Position numbers and translations under genes: made by a program. Positions 1 through 5,306 of a stretch of 6,317 bases of DNA are shown here, in pieces. The first letter of the stretch is position 1, and every line of letters starts with the position of its first letter. The stretch is from an uncultured Clostridia bacterium (lineage in GTDB: Bacteria > Bacillota_A > Clostridia > TANB77 > CAG-508): assembly GCA_947594095.1 (NCBI GenBank), contig CANQEA010000075.1, forward strand, positions 1-6,317, in the 5' to 3' direction. The notes below the pieces were generated by a model that worked only from the letters and a program-made list of their open reading frames with translations, was not told the origin of the DNA and ran no database searches.

Positions 1-96
1 GTATTAGCAGTAGTACTTGGTTTATTGTTAGTGTTAACGTTAATATTAATGTTATGTAACAAAAAGAAAGATAAAAAACGCAAATGTTGCTGTTAA
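1..96 (+). CDS. C-terminal end of an unidentified membrane-anchored protein (5' truncated by window)
   Basis: An open frame runs from the first base to a TAA at 94-96 and gives the last 31 residues of a protein that starts outside the window. The first 19 or so residues are almost all Leu, Val, Ile, Ala, Gly or Met and form one transmembrane helix. A short strongly basic tail (KKKDKKRK) follows, and the protein ends in three consecutive cysteines. The basic residues after the helix predict a cytoplasmic C-terminus. This resembles the end of a sortase-anchored protein (helix plus positive tail), but the motif that would precede the helix is not in the window, so the family cannot be named. The gene converges on engB and shares its terminator. 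The frame is open but short, so coding status rests on the helix-plus-basic-tail pattern and the well-placed terminator. Confidence 0.5.
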   Translation, partial: VLAVVLGLLLVLTLILMLCNKKKDKKRKCCC

Positions 97-101
97 ATAA
101 A

Positions 102-133
102 AAAATCTCTCGGTGCTTAAGCTGAGAGATTTT
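102..133. terminator. Bidirectional intrinsic terminator between the partial gene and engB
   Basis: A 10-bp perfect stem (102-111 with 124-133, AAAATCTCTC/GAGAGATTTT) can be extended inward by three pairs, including G-T wobbles, around a GCTTAA loop. On the minus strand the stem is followed by a run of seven Ts, so it is a good terminator for engB. Its first bases overlap the engB stop codon (132-134). On the plus strand the hairpin begins five bases after the upstream gene's stop and is followed by TTTTAGTTTAT, a weaker but usable tail. Confidence 0.85.
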
Positions 134-716
134 AGTTTATATAATTTTCAATTATATTCCAAACGTTTTCCTGATATATCTTTCTTTCAGAAGAAAAAGG
201 AAGAGTAGGAATATCACCAATTGGATTTAATAATTTTTGTAGTTCTTTTACAGTATTGTCTACTTTTGTTATAGCGATTTTGTCTGCTTTATTTGCAAGT
301 ATTAAGCAAGGAATTCCAGATGATATAATATAATTATACATAAGTTTATCATTTTCTGTTGGGTTATGCCTAATATCTACCAAAAATATGATGAAAGTGA
401 TTTCGTTTCTATTCTTTAAATATTCTTCTATAAATTTCCCAACTTGAATTTGTTCTTTTTTAGACATTTTACTATATCCATATCCTGGTAAGTCAACGAA
501 GTAAAAAGTATTATCTATATTGTAAAAATTTATTTGTCTGGTTTTACCTGGTTCACTACTTGTCCTTGCTAATTTTTTTCTATTTATCATTGTATTGATA
601 AAGCTAGATTTACCAACATTTGATTTTCCTACTAAAACAATTTCAGGTAAACCATTTTTTGGATATTGTTTTGGGCCGACTGCAGATATTTCAAATTTTG
701 GATTTTTTACTTGCAT
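132..716 (-). CDS. engB: Ribosome biogenesis GTP-binding protein EngB (YsxC/YihA)
   Basis: EngB is a cytoplasmic TRAFAC-class GTPase needed for late assembly of the 50S ribosomal subunit. All five G motifs are visible: G1 GKSNVGKS at residues 30-37, G2 threonine in PGKT at 56-59, G3 DLPG at 75-78, G4 NKAD at 142-145 and G5 SSE at 175-177. The 194-residue length is normal for the family, and the protein consists of the GTPase domain with a short N-terminal extension and C-terminal helix. The start is set by GGAGG (complement of 723-727) six bases before the ATG. In many Firmicutes this gene follows clpX and lon; here it stands alone, with its own promoter and a terminator on each side. The stop codon lies partly inside its terminator stem. 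Identification is secure. Confidence 0.97.
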   Translation of the reverse strand: MQVKNPKFEISAVGPKQYPKNGLPEIVLVGKSNVGKSSFINTMINRKKLARTSSEPGKTRQINFYNIDNTFYFVDLPGYGYSKMSKKEQIQVGKFIEEYLKNRNEITFIIFLVDIRHNPTENDKLMYNYIISSGIPCLILANKADKIAITKVDNTVKELQKLLNPIGDIPTLPFSSERKIYQENVWNIIENYIN

Positions 717-777
717 ATATTTCCTCCACTAAAAATTTTTTGTTTAAAAATTAATTATTATAAGATTAGTTTAAATA

Positions 778-806
778 ATTTTAACATATATATTTTTTTA
801 AATCAA
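778..806 (-). promoter_or_regulatory. Predicted sigma-A promoter of engB (extended -10)
   Basis: On the minus strand, TTGATT (801-806) and TAAAAT (778-783) are separated by exactly 17 bases, and a TG sits one base upstream of the -10 (extended -10). Transcription would start near 771, giving a leader of about 55 nt before the engB ATG. In DNA this AT-rich some matches arise by chance, but the spacing, extended -10 and position agree. Confidence 0.55.
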
Positions 807-873
807 GAGAAAAGTAAAAGCTAGAATAAAAACTTATTTTTTAGATATTTTTTAAATTATTAAATAAAAATAT

Positions 874-901
874 AAAATGAGACCTAAATGGGTCTCATTT
901 T
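874..901 (-). terminator. Intrinsic terminator of purA
   Basis: An 11-bp perfect stem (874-884 with 891-901, core GAGACC/GGTCTC) has a six-base TAAATG loop. On the minus strand it is followed by a T-rich tract (TATATTTTTATTT). It lies about 30 bases past the purA stop. The plus-strand side also carries five Ts, so it could work in both directions, although no plus-strand gene is seen upstream. Confidence 0.85.
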
Positions 902-930
902 TGTAAGTTTTATTGTAACTATGGTCTGTG

Positions 931-2256
931 TTAAATTTTGTTTAAGCCTTTTATTATTACATCTTTATCAGAAGGACCGATGCCAATGTATTTAACTGGC
1001 ACTTGTGTATACTCCTCGATAAATTCAATGTAATTTTTTGCATTTTGTGGCAGGTCTTTATAGGTCTTGCAACCTGTAGTGTCCCAGCCACCAACAAACG
1101 ATTTGTAGATTGGTTTGCAGTTTTCAGAATCTGCGGGAATGTAGGATATCTGTTTGCCATTGTACTCATATCCAATACAAACTTTGATTTTTCCATACAA
1201 TTTGCCGATTATGCCAATAGTATCAATATGGTTTACACACCAGTAGCTAATACTATTGACTTTTATGGCATTTTTGGCTCGAACCAAGTCAAGCCATCCA
1301 CATCTTCTCGGTCTTCCTGTAGTTGTGCCATATTCGTGACCAAACTCTCTTATGCTATCGCCAATTTCGTCAAACAGTTCCGTTTGAAACGGACCTTCTC
1401 CAACTCTTGAGCAATATGCCTTCATAACCCCGTATACATCTTTTACATACATAGGGCCAATTCCGGCTCCGCAACATGCACCTGCAGCTGTCGGATTGCT
1501 ACTTGTTACAAATGGATAATCGCCATGGTCTTTGTCCAAATACATAGCTTGAGCGCCTTCAATAACAATGTTATCGCCATTTTCAAGTGCTTCATTTATG
1601 ATCCGCTGTGTATCACATATGTATTTTTTGGCATAGAAACCATATTTTTGGAGATACCTGATAATTTTCTTTTCTGACTTCGACAATCTTGACGGAAATA
1701 TGAATGACAATATTTTTTCAATGATTGTCAAAAAAGAAGTCTTTTTATGCAATTTTGCGAAAATCGCATTGCAATGAATTTTATCAAGGACATCGTCGTC
1801 TATATCTTTAAGATCACCCATACGAATGGCAATCCTATGGTCCTTTGTTGCATAAGCAGGACCGATGCCGCGTTTTGTTGTTCCGACTTTATTACGGCGA
1901 ATATGTTCGACATAGGAATCCATTAACTTGTCAGTAGGAAGAACAATAGTTGCTCTATCGCTAATGTACAAATTAGGTTTGATTCCTGAAGCTTCAATTG
2001 CTTTTAGTTCTTCGCTCAAAACCTCTAAATCAATTACCATGCCTGGACCCATTACCGATTTTACATCCTGACGTATTATTGAGGACGGGAGTAAATGCAT
2101 GGCATATTTTTTGTTGTCTACAACAATTGTATGTCCAGCATTTGCACCTCCTGTTGCCCGCACAACAATTTTAGCACCTTTTGCTTCATAATGTGAGCAT
2201 TTACCTTTTCCCTCGTCACCCCAAAAGGCGCCGATTATAACTTTAACATTTTTCAT
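931..2256 (-). CDS. purA: Adenylosuccinate synthetase (divergent PurA)
   Basis: PurA joins IMP and aspartate using GTP, the first committed step from IMP to AMP, in the cytoplasm. Visible motifs are the P-loop-like WGDEGKGK (12-19) with catalytic Asp14, NAGHT (39-43) with catalytic His42, GTTKRGIGPAY (125-135), EGAQ (233-236), VTSSN (250-254), the TTTGRPRR substrate loop (311-318) and GWLDLV. At 441 aa it is slightly long for the family; the extra residues lie around 168-200. Several normally constant positions differ: the segment after the P-loop reads CSHYE rather than IVDLL-like, GAQG is GAQA, and the guanine-contacting TKLD is NHID (Asp345 kept, Lys replaced by His343). Parts of the gene are much richer in GC than its neighbours. 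The AGGAGG lies an unusually long 13 bases before the ATG, with no better start between. The gene appears monocistronic. Asp14 argues against a phage PurZ, in which that residue is replaced. Confidence 0.93.
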   Translation of the reverse strand: MKNVKVIIGAFWGDEGKGKCSHYEAKGAKIVVRATGGANAGHTIVVDNKKYAMHLLPSSIIRQDVKSVMGPGMVIDLEVLSEELKAIEASGIKPNLYISDRATIVLPTDKLMDSYVEHIRRNKVGTTKRGIGPAYATKDHRIAIRMGDLKDIDDDVLDKIHCNAIFAKLHKKTSFLTIIEKILSFIFPSRLSKSEKKIIRYLQKYGFYAKKYICDTQRIINEALENGDNIVIEGAQAMYLDKDHGDYPFVTSSNPTAAGACCGAGIGPMYVKDVYGVMKAYCSRVGEGPFQTELFDEIGDSIREFGHEYGTTTGRPRRCGWLDLVRAKNAIKVNSISYWCVNHIDTIGIIGKLYGKIKVCIGYEYNGKQISYIPADSENCKPIYKSFVGGWDTTGCKTYKDLPQNAKNYIEFIEEYTQVPVKYIGIGPSDKDVIIKGLNKI

Positions 2257-2269
2257 AGTTATTCTAAAA

Positions 2270-2275
2270 CCTCCT
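2270..2275 (-). promoter_or_regulatory. purA ribosome binding site with long spacer
   Basis: A perfect AGGAGG on the minus strand lies 13 bases before the purA ATG (2254-2256). The usual gap is about 5-9 bases. No ATG, GTG or TTG lies between it and the annotated start, so the start stands but translation may be less efficient than the SD suggests. Confidence 0.6.
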
Positions 2276-2321
2276 AACCATTTATTTAAATGATTAAGTT
2301 ACAAAAAACTTACATATGTGT

Positions 2322-2350
2322 ATTATAGCACATTAGTAAACATAAATCAA
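2322..2350 (-). promoter_or_regulatory. Predicted sigma-A promoter of purA (extended -10)
   Basis: Minus-strand TTGATT (2345-2350) and TATAAT (2322-2327) are spaced by 17 bases, with TGC immediately before the -10. The start would be near 2315, giving a leader of about 60 nt before the purA ATG. That is too short for a purine riboswitch aptamer plus an expression platform. The outer bases of the -35 lie inside the base of the serS terminator stem. Confidence 0.7.
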
Positions 2351-2384
2351 TAAAAGAACTGAAATATTTTCAGTTCTTTTATTG
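2348..2384 (-). terminator. Intrinsic terminator of serS (17-bp perfect inverted repeat)
   Basis: The arms 2348-2364 and 2368-2384 are perfect reverse complements (CAATAAAAGAACTGAAA and its complement) around a three-base TAT. On the minus strand the GAACTGAAA/TTTCAGTTC core is followed by TTTTATTG. It begins about 38 bases after the serS stop and marks the end of the DUF1653-serS transcript. The structure is symmetrical and could act in both directions. Confidence 0.8.
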
Positions 2385-2422
2385 TTATTAAATCTTTTAC
2401 TTTAATATATGTATATTTGAAA

Positions 2423-3706
2423 TTATTTCAATGTTATTTTTTCTAATCCACCCATATAAGGTCTTAAAACTTCTGGAACTATGACGCTTCCGTCTGGTTG
2501 ATAATTATTTTCTATAATCGAAATAAGCATACGAGGTGGTGCAACGACTGTATTATTTAAAGTATGTGCAAAATAGTTGCCATTTTCACCTTTAATTCTA
2601 ATTCCAAGTCTACGAGCTTGTGCATCTGTTAGATTAGAACAACTTCCTACTTCAAAATATTTTTGCTGTCTTGGACTCCATGCTTCAACATCACAAGATT
2701 TGGATTTTAAATCTGCTAAATCTCCAGAACAACATTCTAAAGTTCTTACTGGAATATTCATACTTCTGAAAAATTCTACAGTATAAGACCACATTTTGTC
2801 ATACCATTCCCAGCTATCTTCTGGCTCACACACAACTATCATTTCCTGTTTTTCAAATTGGTGAATACGGTATACGCCACGTTCTTCTATTCCATGTGCA
2901 CCTTTTTCTTTTCTAAAGCATGGAGAATATGATGTCATTGTATATGGCATATCTTCTTTTTTTAGTATTTGGTCTTTAAATTTTCCAATCATAGAATGTT
3001 CACTGGTACCAATTAAATATAAGTCTTCTCCTTCAATTTTGTACATCATTGCATCCATTTCTTCAAAACTCATAACACCAGTTACAACATCAGATCTAAT
3101 CATAAAAGGTGGGATGCAATAAGTAAATCCTTTATTTATCATAAAGTCTCTTGCATATGTTAAAATAGCAGAATGAAGCCTTGCAATATCTCCCATTAAA
3201 TAATAAAATCCATTACCAGAAACTCTTCTTGCACTATCTAGGTCAAGACCACCGAGAGCTTCCATAATTTCACCATGATAAGGAATTTCATAATCTGGAA
3301 CAATAGGTTCTCCAAATTTTTGAATTTCTACATTTTCACTATCGTCTTTTCCAATTGGAACAGATTCATGTATAATATTTGGTATTTTCATCATTCTTTC
3401 TTGAATTGCCTCTGAATATTCTATTTCTAATTTTTCATTTTTTTCAAGTTTTTCATTGACTAATTGAACATCATTTTTTATTTTTTCAGCTTCATCTTTT
3501 TTTCCTTGTTTCATAAGAAGACCAATTTGAGAGCTTAAAGTTTTTCTTTCAGCTCTTAAGTTATCTCCATTTAATTTTGCTTCTCTATTTTTTTTGTCTA
3601 ATTCTATAACTTCATCTACTAAGTTTAATTTATGGTCTTGAAATTTCTTTTTTATATTTTCTTTTACTATTTCTGGATTTTCTCTTAAAAATCTAATATC
3701 TATCAT
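2423..3706 (-). CDS. serS: Seryl-tRNA synthetase (divergent form)
   Basis: SerRS is a class II aminoacyl-tRNA synthetase that charges tRNA-Ser with serine. The N-terminal region (about 28-105) is a Lys/Glu-rich coiled coil that grips the long variable arm of tRNA-Ser. The catalytic core shows motif 1 around 188-203, a TSEH serine-binding loop (234-237), motif 2 FRKEKG...YRIHQFEK (264-286), SCSNLTDAQARR (355-366) and motif 3 APPRMLISIIEN (389-400) with Arg392. At 427 aa the length is typical. Signatures differ from common bacterial SerRS: TAE becomes TSEH, HQFxKVE becomes HQFEKQE, and HTLNGSGLA becomes HTLNNTVVA. It may therefore be a separate SerRS lineage, or a second copy in the genome. AGGAG (complement of 3715-3719) lies 8 bases before the ATG. 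The DUF1653 gene ends 34 bp upstream with no terminator between, so the two are probably cotranscribed. No T-box leader is seen. Confidence 0.95.
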   Translation of the reverse strand: MIDIRFLRENPEIVKENIKKKFQDHKLNLVDEVIELDKKNREAKLNGDNLRAERKTLSSQIGLLMKQGKKDEAEKIKNDVQLVNEKLEKNEKLEIEYSEAIQERMMKIPNIIHESVPIGKDDSENVEIQKFGEPIVPDYEIPYHGEIMEALGGLDLDSARRVSGNGFYYLMGDIARLHSAILTYARDFMINKGFTYCIPPFMIRSDVVTGVMSFEEMDAMMYKIEGEDLYLIGTSEHSMIGKFKDQILKKEDMPYTMTSYSPCFRKEKGAHGIEERGVYRIHQFEKQEMIVVCEPEDSWEWYDKMWSYTVEFFRSMNIPVRTLECCSGDLADLKSKSCDVEAWSPRQQKYFEVGSCSNLTDAQARRLGIRIKGENGNYFAHTLNNTVVAPPRMLISIIENNYQPDGSVIVPEVLRPYMGGLEKITLK

Positions 3707-3740
3707 AAAAATCTCTCCTCGTATAATTGATATTAATAAA

Positions 3741-4001
3741 TTATTTTATATAATTTTTACTAATATCTTCATCTAACTGAAAACGTACTTTTTGACCTGT
3801 TATGTTATCTGGTCTTTCTCCAATTTCTTCTAAAAACATTTTCTCTGGTCTAACCCAAATAGTACGTCCATCTTCTCTTGTATATAATGGCTTATAAATA
3901 ACCATTCTTTCTTTTGTTTCAGAATCAAAGCCAACATTTTCTACAAAATAATAGTTACCTTTAAAATGGCGATATACTCGTCCAACTTCAACTTTATCCA
4001 T
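3741..4001 (-). CDS. DUF1653 family small protein
   Basis: This 86-residue protein is nearly all one DUF1653 domain. The recognisable pattern is GRVYRHFKGNYY near residues 7-18, DSETKE, MVIYKPLY, and WVRPEKMFLEE in the second half. The aromatic, basic residues suggest a small soluble beta-rich protein. The family has no established biochemical role, and none is assigned here. The start is placed at the ATG 3999-4001 because AGGAGG (4009-4014) lies seven bases upstream. The frame stays open to an ATG at 4079, but that longer version would start inside the -35 box and would add a non-family, hydrophobic N-terminus. The gene is the first of a likely operon with serS, 34 bp downstream; a translation-linked role is possible but untested. 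Confidence 0.87.
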   Translation of the reverse strand: MDKVEVGRVYRHFKGNYYFVENVGFDSETKERMVIYKPLYTREDGRTIWVRPEKMFLEEIGERPDNITGQKVRFQLDEDISKNYIK

Positions 4002-4008
4002 TTTAAAT

Positions 4009-4014
4009 CCTCCT
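4009..4014 (-). promoter_or_regulatory. Ribosome binding site that fixes the DUF1653 start
   Basis: A perfect AGGAGG on the minus strand lies seven bases before the ATG at 3999-4001. It picks the 86-aa form over the 112-aa reading that would begin at 4079. Confidence 0.85.
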
Positions 4015-4050
4015 AAAAATTTTATTATTAATATTTCATATTTAAGTAGT

Positions 4051-4079
4051 ATTATACAATAAATATTTAAAATAGGCAA
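4051..4079 (-). promoter_or_regulatory. Predicted sigma-A promoter of the DUF1653-serS operon
   Basis: Minus-strand TTGCCT (4074-4079) and a consensus TATAAT (4051-4056) are separated by 17 bases. The start would be near 4044, leaving a leader of about 43 nt. The promoter lies just after the nuclease stop (4113), with no clear terminator between, so some read-through from the nuclease gene is possible. Confidence 0.7.
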
Positions 4080-4112
4080 TAAAAAATATAGGTATAATTC
4101 AACTTTTTTAAA

Positions 4113-4475
4113 TTATAATTTTCTCTTTAATAATTCTAATTGTTCTTTTGAAATATTAGTAGAATTTAATATTATTTCATCTGATACATTGTTTTTAAGT
4201 AGGTTAATTGCAATTTCTTCTTGACTTTCTTTCCTACCTTCTTTCATGCCTTTTTCTCTGCCTTCTTCTAATCCTTCTTTTAGACCTTTTTCACGTCCTT
4301 CTTTTAAACCTTTTTCATGGCCAATTCTTGCAGCTTCAGCTGTAGAGCCTTCTAATAAAGTTCTTTCATCCATAATTGCTTTCATCCTTAAAAATGCGAG
4401 TCTTTTTTCTTCTTCGTCACCTGTTAGATATTCATATTCATCATTGGCTTTTTTTATTTCATCATTTTCTTTCAT
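4113..4475 (-). CDS. Possible internally initiated short Rpn product (RpnS-like)
   Basis: Within the nuclease gene, in the same frame, a perfect AGGAGG (4487-4492, in the context AAAAGGAGGT) lies 11 bases before the ATG of Met189 (4473-4475). Starting here would give a 120-residue protein made only of the charged helical region, the Gly-ending repeats and the C-terminal helix, without the nuclease core. In E. coli, Rpn genes are known to produce short C-terminal proteins from internal starts that inhibit the full-length toxic nuclease. The site may be chance, since it encodes a Glu/Lys-rich stretch. Spacing is longer than optimal but shorter than that of purA. Confidence 0.3.
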   Translation of the reverse strand: MKENDEIKKANDEYEYLTGDEEEKRLAFLRMKAIMDERTLLEGSTAEAARIGHEKGLKEGREKGLKEGLEEGREKGMKEGRKESQEEIAINLLKNNVSDEIILNSTNISKEQLELLKRKL

Positions 4476-5039
4476 TGCAAATTCAACCTCCTTTTCGTTT
4501 TCATGGCTTATAAATTGCATCCATTGTTCTAATTTTGTAGTACAGCCACGTTTTTCTTTTAAAAATTTAGGTATTTGAATAAAATGAATTTCTAATTTGT
4601 CACTTAAAATAAGATTAGAATAATCTCTCCTTAATCTTGCAACTTCGTGAAAGGGCCCTTCAGAGAAAATCTCATAATCCACAATATTAATAGAAATAGT
4701 TTTTTTAACATCTTTATAATTTTGCCCAGCTTTTAAAGAATTATAAAAGTTTCCAGACCAATAGTATAAACTTCTTTCAATAAAATTGTATTTATTTAGT
4801 ATTTGAATTTCAATATTTACAATTGTAGTATTATCTACAATAGCTACTATATCTAGCCTTCCAAGTTTATTTTCATCTAAATGTTTTTCTAATGTAACCT
4901 CAGATTGAACTTCTACTTTTGTGATGGGTATGTTTAATACACCAATTAGGAAATCAATTAAAATACTTTCATTTCCTTTTTTAGAAAAAATTTTTTGAAA
5001 TATATAATCATTTGTAACAGGTATGTTTGATTTTACCAT
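4113..5039 (-). CDS. Rpn family PD-(D/E)XK nuclease / putative transposase
   Basis: The 308-aa protein matches the Rpn (recombination-promoting nuclease)/PDDEXK putative transposase family. The N-terminal NDYIFQKIF...ILIDFLIGVLNI helices are typical. The nuclease core is GRLDIVAIVDNTTIVNIEIQ, with Asp63, Glu77 and Gln79 as the D...ExQ metal-binding triad. A YYWSGNFYNSLKAGQNY segment and a beta-rich part follow, to about 160. From about 180 on the protein is charged and helical, with seven four-residue units ending in Gly (241-268) and a C-terminal helix. E. coli Rpn members are DNA endonucleases linked to recombination and phage defence. The start is supported by AGGAG (5045-5049) five bases before the ATG. 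No frameshift is seen and the triad is intact, so it is probably active. No insertion-sequence ends were found, so mobility is not supported. An internal start at residue 189 is described separately. Confidence 0.9.
   Translation of the reverse strand: MVKSNIPVTNDYIFQKIFSKKGNESILIDFLIGVLNIPITKVEVQSEVTLEKHLDENKLGRLDIVAIVDNTTIVNIEIQILNKYNFIERSLYYWSGNFYNSLKAGQNYKDVKKTISINIVDYEIFSEGPFHEVARLRRDYSNLILSDKLEIHFIQIPKFLKEKRGCTTKLEQWMQFISHENEKEVEFAMKENDEIKKANDEYEYLTGDEEEKRLAFLRMKAIMDERTLLEGSTAEAARIGHEKGLKEGREKGLKEGLEEGREKGMKEGRKESQEEIAINLLKNNVSDEIILNSTNISKEQLELLKRKL
4236..4319 (-). repeat. Tandem 12/24-bp codon repeat encoding Gly-ending tetrapeptides
   Basis: Seven consecutive 12-base units encode residues 241-268 of the nuclease: HEKG, LKEG, REKG, LKEG, LEEG, REKG and MKEG. 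Most pair into 24-base units of the form xEKG-xKEG, with LEEG as a lone half unit. Such KEG-rich stretches are common in this family, probably as a flexible charged helix. Copy number could vary by slippage without breaking the frame. Confidence 0.85.
4487..4492 (-). promoter_or_regulatory. Perfect internal Shine-Dalgarno in the nuclease gene
   Basis: AGGAGG on the minus strand, inside the codons for Glu183-Lys-Glu-Val, lies 11 bases before an in-frame ATG (Met189). It matches 16S rRNA better than the AGGAG used for the full-length start. Confidence 0.4.
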
Positions 5040-5054
5040 TAATTCTCCTTCCTA

Positions 5055-5096
5055 TTTTACTAAAATTAAGCAGTAATTGCAAGAATTTTAGTAAAA
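5055..5096 (-). repeat. 13-bp perfect inverted repeat in the nuclease leader
   Basis: The arms TTTTACTAAAATT (5055-5067) and AATTTTAGTAAAA (5084-5096) are perfect reverse complements. Between them GCA/TGC (5070-5072, 5078-5080) can pair as an inner stem with a GTAAT loop. In the nuclease mRNA the structure ends about three bases before the GGAAGGAG ribosome site. Neither strand has a T tract after the stem, so it is not a terminator. It may control translation or be a protein-binding site; this is inference. Confidence 0.6.
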
Positions 5097-5114
5097 ATTA
5101 TTTTATATGTTAAT

Positions 5115-5142
5115 TTGAAATATGGTTTAAAAAGATTATAAT
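5115..5142 (+). promoter_or_regulatory. Possible plus-strand promoter for the antiporter-like gene
   Basis: TTGAAA (5115-5120) and TATAAT (5137-5142) are spaced by 16 bases. The transcript would start near 5149 and have a leader of about 260 nt before the ATG at 5412. The matches are good, but such AT-rich DNA produces them by chance and the leader is long. A weaker alternative is TTTACA (5321-5326) with TGTAAA (5343-5348). Confidence 0.3.
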
Positions 5143-5226
5143 ATTATGAATTGATAATAAATTTTAAAATTTAAAAAATTATGATTTGTAAAAATAAGAT
5201 TAAAATAATAAAAATTTAAAATATAA

Positions 5227-5236
5227 TTGCTAGCAA
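5227..5236. repeat. 10-bp perfect palindrome near the nuclease transcription start
   Basis: TTGCTAGCAA is self-complementary and lies about 16-25 bases downstream of the predicted nuclease transcription start, where a repressor operator could sit. Its four central G/C bases stand out in a region of almost pure A/T. No regulator is identified. Confidence 0.35.
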
Positions 5237-5258
5237 ATTACATAATATAATTTTTAAC

Positions 5259-5287
5259 AGTATAAAATATTTTTTATCAAAAGTCAA
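5259..5287 (-). promoter_or_regulatory. Predicted sigma-A promoter of the Rpn nuclease gene
   Basis: Minus-strand TTGACT (5282-5287) and TATACT (5259-5264) each match consensus at five of six bases and are exactly 17 bases apart. The transcript would begin near 5252, with a leader of about 210 nt containing the palindrome and the 13-bp inverted repeat. Confidence 0.6.
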
Positions 5288-5306
5288 GAAAAAGTCGTCT
5301 ACAAAA

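Noticed and set aside
1003..1410. 135-aa open frame on the plus strand opposite purA
   Set aside because: It lies wholly within purA, has no ribosome binding site and no recognisable family motifs; it reflects the codon pattern of purA.
931..2256. Phage-type PurZ of the diaminopurine pathway
   Set aside because: The protein has full PurA length and keeps the catalytic Asp in WGDEGKGK, which PurZ enzymes replace; no partner genes of that pathway are nearby.
2257..2347. Purine riboswitch upstream of purA
   Set aside because: The leader is only about 60 nt and no aptamer stems or conserved loops were recognised.
3707..4050. T-box leader upstream of serS
   Set aside because: The gap before serS is 34 bp and the operon leader about 43 nt; no T-box core sequence or antiterminator is visible.
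3741..4079. 112-aa version of the DUF1653 protein
   Set aside because: Its ATG would fall in the -35 box of the predicted promoter and lacks a ribosome site; the extra 26 residues are not part of the domain.
4246..4578. 110-aa plus-strand frame opposite the nuclease, rich in Pro, Ser and Phe
   Set aside because: It is the antisense reading of the Glu/Lys/Gly repeat region, which naturally lacks stops; no promoter or ribosome site supports it.
4113..5039. The nuclease gene as part of an insertion sequence
   Set aside because: Although the family is often named putative transposase, no flanking terminal inverted repeats or target duplications were found; the inverted repeat at 5055-5096 is one hairpin on one side only.
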